Below, piece by piece: positions 53,802 to 62,783 of a stretch of DNA of 64,000 bases. The position numbers and the translations under genes were made by a program. The stretch comes from a bacterium (lineage in GTDB: Bacteria; Sysuimicrobiota; Sysuimicrobiia; Sysuimicrobiales; Thermofontiviventaceae), in the NCBI GenBank assembly GCA_030550015.1, contig JAUQQG010000118.1, positions 1 through 64,000 on the forward strand. The letters run 5' to 3'. The number at the start of each line of letters is the position of its first letter. The stretch's first letter is position 1. The notes under the pieces were generated by a model that saw only the letters and a list, made by a program, of their open reading frames with translations, searched no databases and was not told the DNA's origin.

Positions 53802-54465
53802 CGCGTACACCCGGGCAAATGCCAAGAGACCTTTGCCAGTCGCCAGCTCCTGAGTATTTATGCAACCAGCGCCGGAAGTTGGACAGGATCTTAAGCCCTG
53901 TCACGCTGCTCTTCTCTGGGTGGAACTGGCAGCCCCAGATGACTCCACGTCCTACCACTGCGGGGATCTCCACCCCATAGGTTGTGGTTGCCGAGACGAT
54001 GCTCTTCTCCCGCGGCACTGCGTAATAAGAATGTACAAAGTACACGTAGCTCCCATTTGGGAGACCCTCCAGGAACGGGGCCGGCTGCTGGATGTTGAGC
54101 TGGTTCCACCCCATATGGGGCACCTTCAGCCCCGCTGGGAGGCGCTCCACTCGCCCAGGGAGAAGCCCGAGCCCCAGATGGAGACCATTTTCCAGGCTTT
54201 CCTCAAACAGAAGCTGCATTCCCAGGCAAAGCCCCAGGAGAGGAACTCCGGAGGTCACCATCTCTAGGATCGTTACGTCGAATCCACGCTCACGAAGCCT
54301 GGCCATGGCAGGGCCGAAAGCTCCTACCCCGGGGAGGACGATTGCCGCTGCCTTCGAAAGAGATTCTGGCCGTTCGACGATATCCGCCTCGAGCCCTGCG
54401 CAGGCGAGGGCCTTCTGCACGCTTCTCAAGTTCCCTGCACCGTAGTCAATGATGGCCACGCGCAT
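53779..54465 (-). CDS. hisH: Imidazole glycerol phosphate synthase, glutamine amidotransferase subunit
   Basis: 228 residues from ATG 54465, right after the hisB stop (TGAGATG). Triad Cys80 (GLCLGMQLLFE), His182 and Glu184 (FHPEKS). It hydrolyses glutamine and channels ammonia to HisF. The C-terminus is about 20 residues longer than usual because the frame continues into the hisA start. The frame is open to 54990 upstream, but that segment is an out-of-frame read of hisB. Confidence 0.95.
   Translation of the reverse strand: MRVAIIDYGAGNLRSVQKALACAGLEADIVERPESLSKAAAIVLPGVGAFGPAMARLRERGFDVTILEMVTSGVPLLGLCLGMQLLFEESLENGLHLGLGLLPGRVERLPAGLKVPHMGWNQLNIQQPAPFLEGLPNGSYVYFVHSYYAVPREKSIVSATTTYGVEIPAVVGRGVIWGCQFHPEKSSVTGLKILSNFRRWLHKYSGAGDWQRSLGICPGVRDVDHPSH
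53814..53837. repeat. Palindrome GGCAAA...TTTGCC inside hisH/hisA junction
   Basis: GGCAAA (53814-53819) and TTTGCC (53832-53837) surround tgccaagagacc. The 36525-36554 element has almost the same core (ggcaaatgtccaaaagacctttgcc). It lies in coding DNA at the hisH 3' end. Confidence 0.45.
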
Positions 54466-54466
54466 C

Positions 54467-55060
54467 TCAGTCCAACCTTCCCTTCGTGCTCGGGATCCCT
54501 TCCCTTCCCCTCTCGCGGCGGGTTGCCTGACCCAGGGAAAGCGCCGTGGCCTTGAACACCGCCTCGAGGATGTGGTGAGGGTTTTTTCCATACTGGAGAT
54601 TGAGGTGGAGGGTGAACCCGCCGTGGGAAACGAAGGCCCGGAAGAACTCCTCACACAGATCTGTGGGGAAGCTCCCAAGCAGGACCCTCTCCACTGGGAC
54701 GTTGTAGTGGAGGAAGGGACGGCCACTGAGATCCACCGCGGCGAGCACAAGCGTCTCGTCCATCGGAGCAAGAACCCAGGCAAAACGGACGATCCCCCTG
54801 CCCTCCCCGAGCGCCTGACGGAATGCTTGCCCCAGACAGATCCCCACGTCCTCCACGGTGTGGTGAGCGTCGACCTCCAGATCCCCCGAGGCATGCAAGC
54901 GAAGGTCAAACCGACCGTGGACGGCAATCTGGGCAAGCATGTGATCGAAAAAGGGGATGCCCGTATGGACTTGGTATTCCCCAACACCATCCAGGTTGAG
55001 CTCCACCTCCACCTGGGTCTCGCTGGTCTTGCGCTGTACTCTGCCGATCCTCGGTTCCAT
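54467..55060 (-). CDS. hisB: Imidazoleglycerol-phosphate dehydratase
   Basis: 197 residues from ATG 55060, with GGGGA 5 nt upstream; the longer frame to 55213 is not conserved. Metal-binding histidine motifs DAHHTVEDVGICLGQ and later KNPHHILEAVFKA are diagnostic, with GIPFFDHML. It converts IGP to imidazole acetol-phosphate. It is monofunctional, without the phosphatase domain of enterobacterial HisB. hisH follows 1 bp after its stop. Confidence 0.97.
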   Translation of the reverse strand: MEPRIGRVQRKTSETQVEVELNLDGVGEYQVHTGIPFFDHMLAQIAVHGRFDLRLHASGDLEVDAHHTVEDVGICLGQAFRQALGEGRGIVRFAWVLAPMDETLVLAAVDLSGRPFLHYNVPVERVLLGSFPTDLCEEFFRAFVSHGGFTLHLNLQYGKNPHHILEAVFKATALSLGQATRRERGREGIPSTKGRLD

Positions 55061-55131
55061 CGCTTCCCCTACCTTTCGCAAGACGATTCCCTGACCAGGA
55101 CAAGTCCGAAGTGTGCCTTCATGCACGCTGA

Positions 55132-56217
55132 TCAACGTTTCCGGAGGATCTCCTCCAATGCTTCTAGGAACAGGTCGTTCTCCTGTGGCCTCCCGATGGT
55201 CACCCGGAGGCACCCTTCCAGCAGCGGATAGGAGGAGACATCCCGCACGAGGATCCCGCGCTCCAGGAGACGATCGAACACCTCCTGGGCGGGGAGGCGG
55301 GTCCGGAAGAGGATGAAATTGGCCTCGCTCGGGTAAGGATGGACTCCTTCCATCTGGGAAAGAGCCGCAAACACGCGATCACGCTCCCGGAGGATGACGC
55401 GAACGTGCTTTTCCAGGAGGTCCCTGTGTTCAAGCGCAACGATTGCTGTGGTCTGGGCGAACAGGTCGAGGTTGTAAGGAGGCAGGACCTTGCTGACTTC
55501 TGCAATGATCTGGGAGTTGGCCATGATCCAACCGACGCGTGCACCTGCGAGGCTGAAAGCCTTGGAGAATGTGCGGATCACAGCGAATCTGTCGCGGCGG
55601 AGCACCTCATCGAGGAAGGAGGTGCGGGAAAAACTGAAATACGCTTCATCCACAATCACTACTCCGGGGGATCCTCCTGCCACCGCTAGGATGGCCTCTC
55701 GCGCAAAGAGATTCCCCGTGGGGTTGTTGGGGGAGGCCAAAAAGACAAGGCGTGCGTTGGTTTCGATGGCCTTGGTGAGGAGAGCTTGGGCATCCAGCGA
55801 GAAGTCTGGCCGCAGGGGAACCTCTATAGGTGTTGCCCCGCCGATGACGGTGAGTGGACGTACCATGGAGTACGTAGGGATGGGGTAGACGACACTCCCG
55901 CCTGTTGCGTAGGTCTGGATCAGCGCAAGGATCGCCTCGTTGCTCCCATTGGTGACGGCCACCATGTCGCTGGACAGGCCCATGGCCTCTGCGAGAGCTT
56001 GGCGCAGCGGGGCTGCATCTACCGAGGGATAACGGTTCCAGGGGGAGGCGCGGAGGCGGCGCAGGACCTCCTCCTTGATCTCCTCTGGCCAGTCGTAGGG
56101 GTTCTCGTTCTGGTTGAGTTTTACCTGGAACCGGGATTGATCGAGGCGATACGGGCGTAGAGCCCTCACCTCTGGCCTCGCTGCAGCACGTTGGTGATCT
56201 CTCCGTAACGTGTCCAT
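55132..56217 (-). CDS. hisC: Histidinol-phosphate aminotransferase
   Basis: 361 residues, class I/II fold. PLP lysine Lys219 in TFSKAFSLAGARVGW, with the ASPNNPTGN and VDEAYFSF cofactor contacts. It transaminates imidazole acetol-phosphate to histidinol phosphate. ATG at 56217 begins after hisD's end at 56251. It is followed by hisB. Confidence 0.95.
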   Translation of the reverse strand: MDTLRRDHQRAAARPEVRALRPYRLDQSRFQVKLNQNENPYDWPEEIKEEVLRRLRASPWNRYPSVDAAPLRQALAEAMGLSSDMVAVTNGSNEAILALIQTYATGGSVVYPIPTYSMVRPLTVIGGATPIEVPLRPDFSLDAQALLTKAIETNARLVFLASPNNPTGNLFAREAILAVAGGSPGVVIVDEAYFSFSRTSFLDEVLRRDRFAVIRTFSKAFSLAGARVGWIMANSQIIAEVSKVLPPYNLDLFAQTTAIVALEHRDLLEKHVRVILRERDRVFAALSQMEGVHPYPSEANFILFRTRLPAQEVFDRLLERGILVRDVSSYPLLEGCLRVTIGRPQENDLFLEALEEILRKR

Positions 56218-56250
56218 ACGGCTTCTCTTCGCGCCCTCCTTTGGAACTCC

Positions 56251-57555
56251 TCAGCGCTGCGTCACCGCCATCACATGGGCTGGGAAGTTCTCGTAGTGAC
56301 CCAGGCGCTCCACGACAGGTCGGACCCTTTCTAAACCACGCGGATCGAGTGAGGCGAGGGAAGTGAGCTTGAGGAAGCTCAGGATTGTCACCCCGCTGGA
56401 ATACCTGGCTGCACCTCCTGTGGGCAGTGCTGCGGGCACGCCGATAGCGTAATTGGCTGCAGAGAACGGTGTCTCTTGTCCAATCAGCACCTCCCCAGCG
56501 TTCCGGATCTTCTGCACGATCTCCCAGGGGTTGCGCGTGGCGATCTGCAGGTGTTCAGGAGCATAAAGGTTGATGAATGCCACCGCCTCCTCCATGTCAC
56601 GAGCGACGAGGAGCCCCCCGTACTCTGAGAGAGCCGCCATGGCGTACTCCCGCCGGGGCGAGGGGAGTTTCTGGAGGAAGGCCTCGAGGTGGTGTCGGAC
56701 CTCCCTGGCTATGCCTTCATCGATTGTCATCAGGATCGCTGCCGAATCCTCCCCGTGCTCCGCTTCGTTGAGGAGATCAAGGGCAACCCGCTTGGGATCC
56801 GCATCCCCATCGGCAAGGACAACGCATTCCGTAGGTCCTAGCAAAACGCTCATATCCACGCCATAGGATTGTACGGCGAGCTGGGCGGCCACCACATAAG
56901 GGTTTCCAGGCCCCACTACCTTCTGGACCCGGGGGAGGGTCGCAGTTCCAAAAGCCAGCCCGGCGATCCCGGCGACCCCGTTGCATCGGAAGACACGGTG
57001 CACCCCCAGCATGTCAGCAGCGACGAGGACAGCAGGGTCCGCGGACCCGTCAGGCCTCGGGGGGAGGACGATGGCAATCTCTTGGACGCCCGCCATCACC
57101 GCCGGGGTCACAATGGTGACACAGGTAGACGGGAATGCCCCTTTCCCCGCGGGGACGTAGACGCCCACGCTCTCCACGGGGGTGACCTTGGCTCCTATCA
57201 CCATCCCTTCCTCTATTTCTTCGAGCCACATCGCCCGCGGCCGGAGGAGCTCGTTGAACCGGCGGGTTCGTTCAATAGCCGCCTCGATAGCCTTCCTGAC
57301 CCCATCATCGACCTGCTCATAGGCTTGATGGATCTCCGTGCGCCCCACTGGCAGCCGGTCCACGGTGAGTTCTACACGATCCCACTGGCGCGTTGCTTCC
57401 AAGATCGCTTCGTCGCCACGCCGACGCACATCCTCAAGGATCCCGCGCACGTGTCCAAGGATTTCCTCCGAAAAGATGCGGTGGTTCGCCCGCTGGAGGA
57501 TCTTGCGCAAGCGGGCGGGTTCTGCTTCTCCTAACCGGATGATCTCCACATCCAT
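56251..57555 (-). CDS. hisD: Histidinol dehydrogenase
   Basis: 434 residues from ATG 57555, preceded by GGGAGGG; the frame is open to 57663 but the extra 36 residues are low-complexity and not conserved. Zinc-site motifs LNEAEHGEDSAAI, GPTECVVLADGDADP and the catalytic YAPEHLQIATRNP are present, with VGPGNPYVVAAQ as the family signature. It oxidises histidinol to histidine in two NAD steps. It is preceded by hisG (132 bp). Confidence 0.96.
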   Translation of the reverse strand: MDVEIIRLGEAEPARLRKILQRANHRIFSEEILGHVRGILEDVRRRGDEAILEATRQWDRVELTVDRLPVGRTEIHQAYEQVDDGVRKAIEAAIERTRRFNELLRPRAMWLEEIEEGMVIGAKVTPVESVGVYVPAGKGAFPSTCVTIVTPAVMAGVQEIAIVLPPRPDGSADPAVLVAADMLGVHRVFRCNGVAGIAGLAFGTATLPRVQKVVGPGNPYVVAAQLAVQSYGVDMSVLLGPTECVVLADGDADPKRVALDLLNEAEHGEDSAAILMTIDEGIAREVRHHLEAFLQKLPSPRREYAMAALSEYGGLLVARDMEEAVAFINLYAPEHLQIATRNPWEIVQKIRNAGEVLIGQETPFSAANYAIGVPAALPTGGAARYSSGVTILSFLKLTSLASLDPRGLERVRPVVERLGHYENFPAHVMAVTQR

Positions 57556-57687
57556 CCCTCCCGTCGGCTTCCCTAGATTCGCGCACCTGGCAGAGGTTTT
57601 TGGGTCCTTGCTGGAGGTCTTTGATGGAGGAGGAAATTGCGAGACCTCCAGAGGTATCTCCACAACAGATTGTGCTTGGGTTGCTCC

Positions 57688-58326
57688 CTAGACATGTTGG
57701 AGCACCTCCTCGATTCGGTCCAGCAATGCCTGGATCGACTGGCTCCGTGTGCGCAGGCTCACGCGGTTCACCACGAGCCTGGCCGTGGACTGGAAGACTT
57801 CGGCTACCTCCACGAGCCCGTTTGCCCGCAGGGTCTGGCCCGTCATCACGAGGTCTACGATCGCATCGGCAAGGCCCACGCGGGGGGCCAGTTCCACAGA
57901 ACCGTGCATTTCGATGATCTCCACAGGCCTTCCCTGCTTCCAGAAGAACTCCTCGGCAGTCCTGGGGTACTTGGTGGCGACGCGGAGAAGACCCCCTGAG
58001 GCCCAGACCTCCTCGACGCGCTCCTGTGGGACGGCGACGACTCCTCTGCAAGCTCCGAACCCGAGGTCCAGGAGTTCGTAGACATCGCGCTCCTGTTCCA
58101 ACAGGATATCCTTGCCAGCGATCCCGGCGTCCGCTGCACCGTGTTCCACATACACCAGGAGGTCCACTGGTTTCGCGATGAGCACTTGGCTTCCCGGAAA
58201 CCTTGCCGGCAGCAACAGCTGTCGCTGGTCCTGGACCTCCGCATCCACGAACCCGATGCGCTGGAGGAAAGAGAACGCTTCAGGGAAAAGCCTTCCAGAA
58301 GGGATGGCGATGGTGATGCCGTTCAT
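57688..58326 (-). CDS. hisG: ATP phosphoribosyltransferase, short form
   Basis: 212 residues from ATG 58326, whose ATGA overlaps the hisZ stop. Short HisG lacks the regulatory C-terminal domain and needs HisZ. The PRPP-binding loop EHGAADAGIAGKDIL and DAIVDLVMTGQTLRANGL (phosphate loop) are present. It catalyses the committed first step. Regulation is through HisZ. Long-frame start at 58482 is not plausible because its residues overlap hisZ. Confidence 0.96.
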   Translation of the reverse strand: MNGITIAIPSGRLFPEAFSFLQRIGFVDAEVQDQRQLLLPARFPGSQVLIAKPVDLLVYVEHGAADAGIAGKDILLEQERDVYELLDLGFGACRGVVAVPQERVEEVWASGGLLRVATKYPRTAEEFFWKQGRPVEIIEMHGSVELAPRVGLADAIVDLVMTGQTLRANGLVEVAEVFQSTARLVVNRVSLRTRSQSIQALLDRIEEVLQHV

Positions 58327-59597
58327 AGCTGACTCCTTCCCCTGATCACTGCCTCTACAGCATCGAGGGGGACAGACCACTCCTCCCTCGTTTGTAAGTG
58401 GCGTATTGTGACGTGCTGATCCTTGATCCTTGCGGCCAGGAGAAGTCCCTGCGCTCGTGCGGCTTGACAGCTCTCCTCCCATGATCGACCTGTAACCTCC
58501 ATGACTACCACGATCCCCTGGCCGCGTAACCTACGGGCAACATCCAACCCCCTGGCACGTTCTGCCTTATGGACGTAGACGAGGACGCCGCGACGAGGTT
58601 GGGACACCGGAGCCCACGTCGCGAGGATACGGTCCACGTCCATGGCAAACCCTGTTGCGGGGAGAGGGAGGCCAAACCGGCCCAGGAGGCCGTCGTATCT
58701 CCCGCCTCCAAGCAAGGGGTAGCCAAGGCCCCCTGCATATCCCTCAAAGACCACTCCAGTGTAATAGGTAAAATCACGGATAATCCCGAGATCTAGCTGA
58801 ATCCTTGCCCCTGGACAGTAGTCCCGGAGAACCTCCAACAAATTCTGCAGCTCCTCCAGTGCGGCTCGCGCTGGCTTCGTGGGGCACAAACGGTGAGCTT
58901 CTTCCAGGGCTCGCGACCCGCGCATCTCCGGGAGCCTCAGGACCGCTTCGGAGATCCCTTGGTCCACGTCCAGCTCCTCGAGCCTTTCCCGGAGGCTTAC
59001 GAAATCCTGGCGGTAGAGGAGTTCCTTGATCTCCGTCTGGTCGCTTTCCTCGATCCCGTTGGCCAGGAGCTCCTTGAGGAATCCTACGTGGCCGATCCCA
59101 ATCTGAAACTCTTCCACGCCGGCCTGCTGCATGGCCTCCACGGCGAGGGCGATCACTTCCGCGTCGGCATCGATCCCTGTGGCTCCTATGAGTTCTACCC
59201 CTGCTTGTGTGTACTCCCGGGGGCGATCCCCCCGTGCTTCCTTCCCTCGGAAGATAGAAGAGAAATAGCAAAGGCGCAAGGGGAGGGTCTCATTGTTCAG
59301 TCGCGTGGCTACGAGCCGAGCAATGGGGATGGTCATCTCTGGGCGGAGCGCCAGAAGCTCCCCCTCGATGCCGATAAGCTTGAACAGGCGCTCTACAACT
59401 CCCTCTCCTGCTCCCCGGACAATGGTCTCGAGGTACTCGAGAGTCGGCGTCGTGACCTCCCGGTATCCCCAGCAGGTGAAGGTCCTACGGAGTTTTTCCT
59501 GGAGGGCGAGAACAGACTCTGCTTCTTCAGGGAGGCGATCGCGCATCCCTGGGGGAGGCTGAAGATAACGGTGTCCCTTACGGTTCTGCAGTCGCAT
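58323..59597 (-). CDS. hisZ: ATP phosphoribosyltransferase regulatory subunit
   Basis: 424 residues, histidyl-tRNA-synthetase-like. Motif 2-like RPEMTIPIARLVATR and GRYDGLLGRFG are present, but the arrangement with short HisG next to it and the C-terminal VYVHKAERARG domain point to HisZ. It forms a hetero-octamer with HisG and relays histidine feedback. A genuine HisRS cannot be fully excluded. The ATG at 59597 has no ribosome-binding site and lies about 5 nt after the predicted start of transcription. Confidence 0.88.
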   Translation of the reverse strand: MRLQNRKGHRYLQPPPGMRDRLPEEAESVLALQEKLRRTFTCWGYREVTTPTLEYLETIVRGAGEGVVERLFKLIGIEGELLALRPEMTIPIARLVATRLNNETLPLRLCYFSSIFRGKEARGDRPREYTQAGVELIGATGIDADAEVIALAVEAMQQAGVEEFQIGIGHVGFLKELLANGIEESDQTEIKELLYRQDFVSLRERLEELDVDQGISEAVLRLPEMRGSRALEEAHRLCPTKPARAALEELQNLLEVLRDYCPGARIQLDLGIIRDFTYYTGVVFEGYAGGLGYPLLGGGRYDGLLGRFGLPLPATGFAMDVDRILATWAPVSQPRRGVLVYVHKAERARGLDVARRLRGQGIVVVMEVTGRSWEESCQAARAQGLLLAARIKDQHVTIRHLQTREEWSVPLDAVEAVIRGRSQL

Positions 59598-59608
59598 GGC
59601 GCTTTGAT

Positions 59609-59640
59609 ATTTTATCTTGCTAAAGTGATAAACAAGAAAA
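59609..59640 (-). promoter_or_regulatory. AT-rich promoter/operator ahead of hisZ
   Basis: -10 TAAAAT (59614-59609) with a candidate -35 CTTGTT about 16 bp further upstream. An inverted repeat TTTATC (59611-59616)/GATAAA (59627-59632) overlaps the -10. This island is much AT-richer than its surroundings. With hisZ ATG at 59597, the transcript would be almost leaderless. Confidence 0.45.
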
Positions 59641-59676
59641 GTACAACTCCCACCTTACCACAGCATCCAGGCGAAG

Positions 59677-60048
59677 TCAAGTCCCTTTGGGGGAACGGCG
59701 GCGAGAAGGTCTAGTTCCTGGCGAAGCCCTGCGAGCTGCTTTCGCTAAACCCTTGCGAGCTCCCAGGAGGCGTTCAAGCACGAGCTTATACCCATCGGCG
59801 CCGTACTCGAGGAAGCGCCGGACCCTGCTGATGGTTGCGGAGCTAGCGCCTACACGCTGTGCGATCTCTTCATAGGTATGGCCCTCCCATAGGAGCTTGG
59901 CGACCTCAAACCTCTGGGCCATCGCCTTGATCTCCCCCACTGTGCAGACGTCTTCGAAGAAGCGGTAACACTCCTCGAGGGTGCGGAGCTGGAGCACGGC
60001 CTCGAAGAGCCTATCCACAAGCGGGTCCTTGAGTTTTGGGTTTGCCAT
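59677..60048 (-). CDS. YerC/YecD family TrpR-like DNA-binding protein
   Basis: 123 residues from ATG 60048. The TrpR-superfamily helix-turn-helix is visible in EEIAQRVGASSATISRVRRFLEYG (about 62-85), after FFEDVCTVGEIKAMAQRFEVAKLLWEGHTY. YerC/YecD family proteins are often encoded next to his genes, and this one precedes hisZ by 79 bp. A regulatory role on the his operon fits, but no effector or operator is proven. A C-terminal basic tail (KGLAKAARRASPGTRPSRRRSPKGT) is unusual and may bind nucleic acid or be disordered. Confidence 0.85.
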   Translation of the reverse strand: MANPKLKDPLVDRLFEAVLQLRTLEECYRFFEDVCTVGEIKAMAQRFEVAKLLWEGHTYEEIAQRVGASSATISRVRRFLEYGADGYKLVLERLLGARKGLAKAARRASPGTRPSRRRSPKGT

Positions 60049-60164
60049 AGCGCTCACGCCCCTCTCGATCCAGAGAATTCTGGCATCGGCCTGCGGAGTC
60101 CTTTGCAGGGGGATTCGTCTCTCCCTCGAAGAAAACCCTGGTCAATTGGAAAGGAGGGGATGGT

Positions 60165-61124
60165 GTGTCGAGGGTCGCATTTGGCATCCGGATCCCTGAC
60201 TTCCCTGTGCACGAGAGCCGGGGGAAGCAGTTCATCGATGAAATCCGTCGATACCTGGACGAAGTCTCCGGCGCGTTTGATGCAGCATGGATCTCTGACC
60301 ATTTCATCCCCTGGGCTCCCTTCCAGGATCCAGCAACGGATACCCTGGAGTGCTGGACAACCTTGAGCTACCTGAGCGGTGCTTATCCCCACCTCGTCGT
60401 GGGCGCTATTGTCCTGTGCAATTCCTACCGCCACCCGCCCCTCGTGGCCAAGATGGGGGCCACCCTTGCCACGCTCAACGGCGGGCGCCTCGTCTTGGGG
60501 ATCGGGGCCGGGTGGTTTGAGGAAGAGTACCGGCGGTATGGCTACGAGTTCCCGCCGGCCTCGGTCCGCATCCAGCAGCTAGCCGAGGCTGTCCAAATTA
60601 TCCGGAGAATGTGGACAGAGGAGGCCGCTTCTTTTGAGGGGGCTACCTATAGGATCCACAATGCGTACTGCCGTCCTAAGCCTCCTACGCCCCCACCTAT
60701 TCTCATCGGGGGTGGCGGTGAGCGTTTAACTCTGCGGGTTGTGGCCGAGCATGCCGATTGGTGGAACCTTGTCGGCGGGACCCCGGAGATTTTTGCTCGG
60801 AAACTGCGTATCTTAGAGGAACACTGCAGAGCAGTCGGTAGGGATCCCAGGGCGATCCAAAAGACGTGGGCAACGGACGGTCTGGCCATTGCGCCGACTA
60901 TGGAGCGCGCTTTGCAGATCGCTGCGGGATCCCCATTCACACGGGATCGCATCGGAGCGATTGTAGGGGACCCCGATGAGGTGACGAAGGCCTTGGAACA
61001 GTTTGTCGCCCTTGGCGTGGAGCACTTCATCTTGCGGTTCGTCGATTTCCCTGACCCTGCAGGGGCAAAGCTGTTCGCCAAGGAGGTGATCCCCAGGTTC
61101 CGGCAGGGTCAAAGGGGTCCCTAG
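60165..61124 (+). CDS. LLM class F420-dependent oxidoreductase
   Basis: 319 residues, GTG start at 60165 with GGAGGGG 3 nt ahead. The luciferase-like barrel has GIRIPDFPVHE, RLVLGIGAGWFEEEYRRYG and PPILIGGGGERLTLRVVAEHADWWN, a glycine-rich signature of the TIGR03560-like F420 branch. A substrate cannot be assigned. It diverges from yerC and precedes an MFS gene by 54 bp. Confidence 0.85.
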   Translation: MSRVAFGIRIPDFPVHESRGKQFIDEIRRYLDEVSGAFDAAWISDHFIPWAPFQDPATDTLECWTTLSYLSGAYPHLVVGAIVLCNSYRHPPLVAKMGATLATLNGGRLVLGIGAGWFEEEYRRYGYEFPPASVRIQQLAEAVQIIRRMWTEEAASFEGATYRIHNAYCRPKPPTPPPILIGGGGERLTLRVVAEHADWWNLVGGTPEIFARKLRILEEHCRAVGRDPRAIQKTWATDGLAIAPTMERALQIAAGSPFTRDRIGAIVGDPDEVTKALEQFVALGVEHFILRFVDFPDPAGAKLFAKEVIPRFRQGQRGP

Positions 61125-61178
61125 CGAACTTTTTGGACAAGATTTCACAGGAAACACTCTCCGTATGCTGGGGGGCTA

Positions 61179-62384
61179 ATGACCAATCGCGCTCTCCTCC
61201 TGTATCCTCTCGTTCATGTCCGGGGTCGCCTTCGCCCCCTTGTGAAGGTCGATCTTACCGCGAGCCTCCTGTATGGACTCTTTGGGGGGATGACCTTCCC
61301 GTTCTTCGCCGTGATCGCCCGCCGCCTGGGGGCTGGTCCCCTTGCGCTTTCCCTCCTTGTCGCCGCTCCTGCCGTGGGCATGCTTCTTTCTCTCCTCTGG
61401 GTACGCCTGCTGCGAAGGTGGTCCGCTGCAGTAGTCCTGGCCTGGTCGGGTGTTCTCTCCCGTGGGCTCTTCCTTCTGACGCCCCTTGTGCGCGCCAGCA
61501 CAGCCTATATCGGCCTCATCTTTTGCTTCCACGTGGCGAACGCTGCAACGAGCCCAGCTTACACCCAGATCGTGGGGGTGATCTATCCCGTTGAGGAACG
61601 AGGTCGCATCTTAGGGATTGTGCGGACGGGGATGGCCCTTGCCTGGATCGTCGCCTCCCTTTTAGGCGGCAGACTTCACCAGTCCCTTCCCTTTCAGTGG
61701 GTCTTTGCGCTGGCTGGCCTCTTCGGGGTCGCTGGGAGCCTGAGGTACCTTCGTCTGGGAGAGACGGTTCACCTTCTCCAGAGGGAGATGGAGGTTCCCC
61801 GCGGGGCCTTCGCGGCTGTGCGCTCTGATCGCCTCTTTCGGAGGTTCCTGGTGACGTTCTTCCTCTACGGGACCGGCTACTGGCTATCGGCCCCAGCGAT
61901 CCCGATCCTCCTCGTGGACATCCTCCGGGCAACGGACTTCCAGGTAGGTCTGTTAGCCTCTACCTCTTCCTTGTTCTGGCTCTTGAGTTACCGGTTTTGG
62001 GGGCGCATCATTGACAGGAAGACAGCCCTCGGGACCCTCCGGTGGGCCTACGTGTTGGGATTTTTCACACCGCTCGTGTACCTCGTCGCGCCCACCGTGT
62101 GGGTTCTCCTCCTTGCTGCCGCCATCGATGGGATCGTCACCGCGGGAATCGACCTCCTGTGGATGTTTGCCATTATGGAGATCGCGCCTCGGCAGGAGAT
62201 CGGCGCTTATACAGCACTCTACAATACCTCTGTGGGCGTCAGGGGGACGACAATGCCCTTCCTCAGCGGCTTTCTGCTCCAATTCATCCCTGTGCGAGCG
62301 GTTTTCGCGCTTGCCATGGGGAGTATCCTCATCTCTATTGTGCTCGCCAGGAGGCTTGCCAGCATCGCGACAAGCGACAGGTGA
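61179..62384 (+). CDS. MFS transporter
   Basis: 401 residues with about 12 hydrophobic helices. A short MFS A-motif-like loop (GRIIDRKTALGTLR) and EERGRILGIVRTGMAL are present. It is a DHA-like efflux transporter by general pattern. It is encoded 54 bp after the LLM gene, a possible operon. Substrate unknown. Confidence 0.82.
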   Translation: MTNRALLLYPLVHVRGRLRPLVKVDLTASLLYGLFGGMTFPFFAVIARRLGAGPLALSLLVAAPAVGMLLSLLWVRLLRRWSAAVVLAWSGVLSRGLFLLTPLVRASTAYIGLIFCFHVANAATSPAYTQIVGVIYPVEERGRILGIVRTGMALAWIVASLLGGRLHQSLPFQWVFALAGLFGVAGSLRYLRLGETVHLLQREMEVPRGAFAAVRSDRLFRRFLVTFFLYGTGYWLSAPAIPILLVDILRATDFQVGLLASTSSLFWLLSYRFWGRIIDRKTALGTLRWAYVLGFFTPLVYLVAPTVWVLLLAAAIDGIVTAGIDLLWMFAIMEIAPRQEIGAYTALYNTSVGVRGTTMPFLSGFLLQFIPVRAVFALAMGSILISIVLARRLASIATSDR

Positions 62385-62423
62385 CTCCCCGGGTCCCTCA
62401 TCCCCACTTCCCTCTGGACCCGT

Positions 62424-62783
62424 TTACTCCTCCTGGTGCCGCTCCATGAGGTGCTCCCAGTAGGATCGGAGGGTGTCGATGATCTCTCGCTCGCTTTTGG
62501 GTCTCAAGAACTTGACGACCCGTTTCTCGCCACCTCGCCAAATGACCTTCAACCCCTCTCGGTAAAACTGAGCCCAGAAGTTGGCCTCGCGATCGGCATA
62601 GAGGACGGCTCGTTTGCCTTGAACCAGGGCTTCGAGTCTCGTCTCTCCCTCCCGTTGGATCACCCAGGCGTCCTCCGCGCCGTATACCCGGTGGAGGACC
62701 TTCCGGATTTTCCCGATGACCTCGCGTTGCCGTGGCCAGGAGGACACGTCCAATCTCTCAGGGACGGAGGGCGAACTCAGCAA
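62424..62783 (-). CDS. Hypothetical protein (about 119 aa) overlapping ybaK
   Basis: No family recognised. The protein is mostly charged and helical: REVIGKIRKVLHRVYGAEDAWVIQREG, then ANFWAQFYREGLKVIWRGGEKRVVKFLRP. Start is uncertain: TTG 62783 overlaps ybaK by 26 bp, while GTG 62747 is downstream. It follows ybaK on the same strand and may be co-translated. Confidence 0.5.
   Translation of the reverse strand: MLSSPSVPERLDVSSWPRQREVIGKIRKVLHRVYGAEDAWVIQREGETRLEALVQGKRAVLYADREANFWAQFYREGLKVIWRGGEKRVVKFLRPKSEREIIDTLRSYWEHLMERHQEE

Noticed and set aside
54466-54990. Long N-terminal extension of HisH
   Set aside because: It is an out-of-frame read through hisB and lacks HisH conservation; the ATG at 54465 directly follows the hisB stop.
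58323-59597. Annotating this gene as histidyl-tRNA synthetase
   Set aside because: It looks like HisRS, but adjacency to short HisG and class II motif changes favour HisZ. Not fully excluded.
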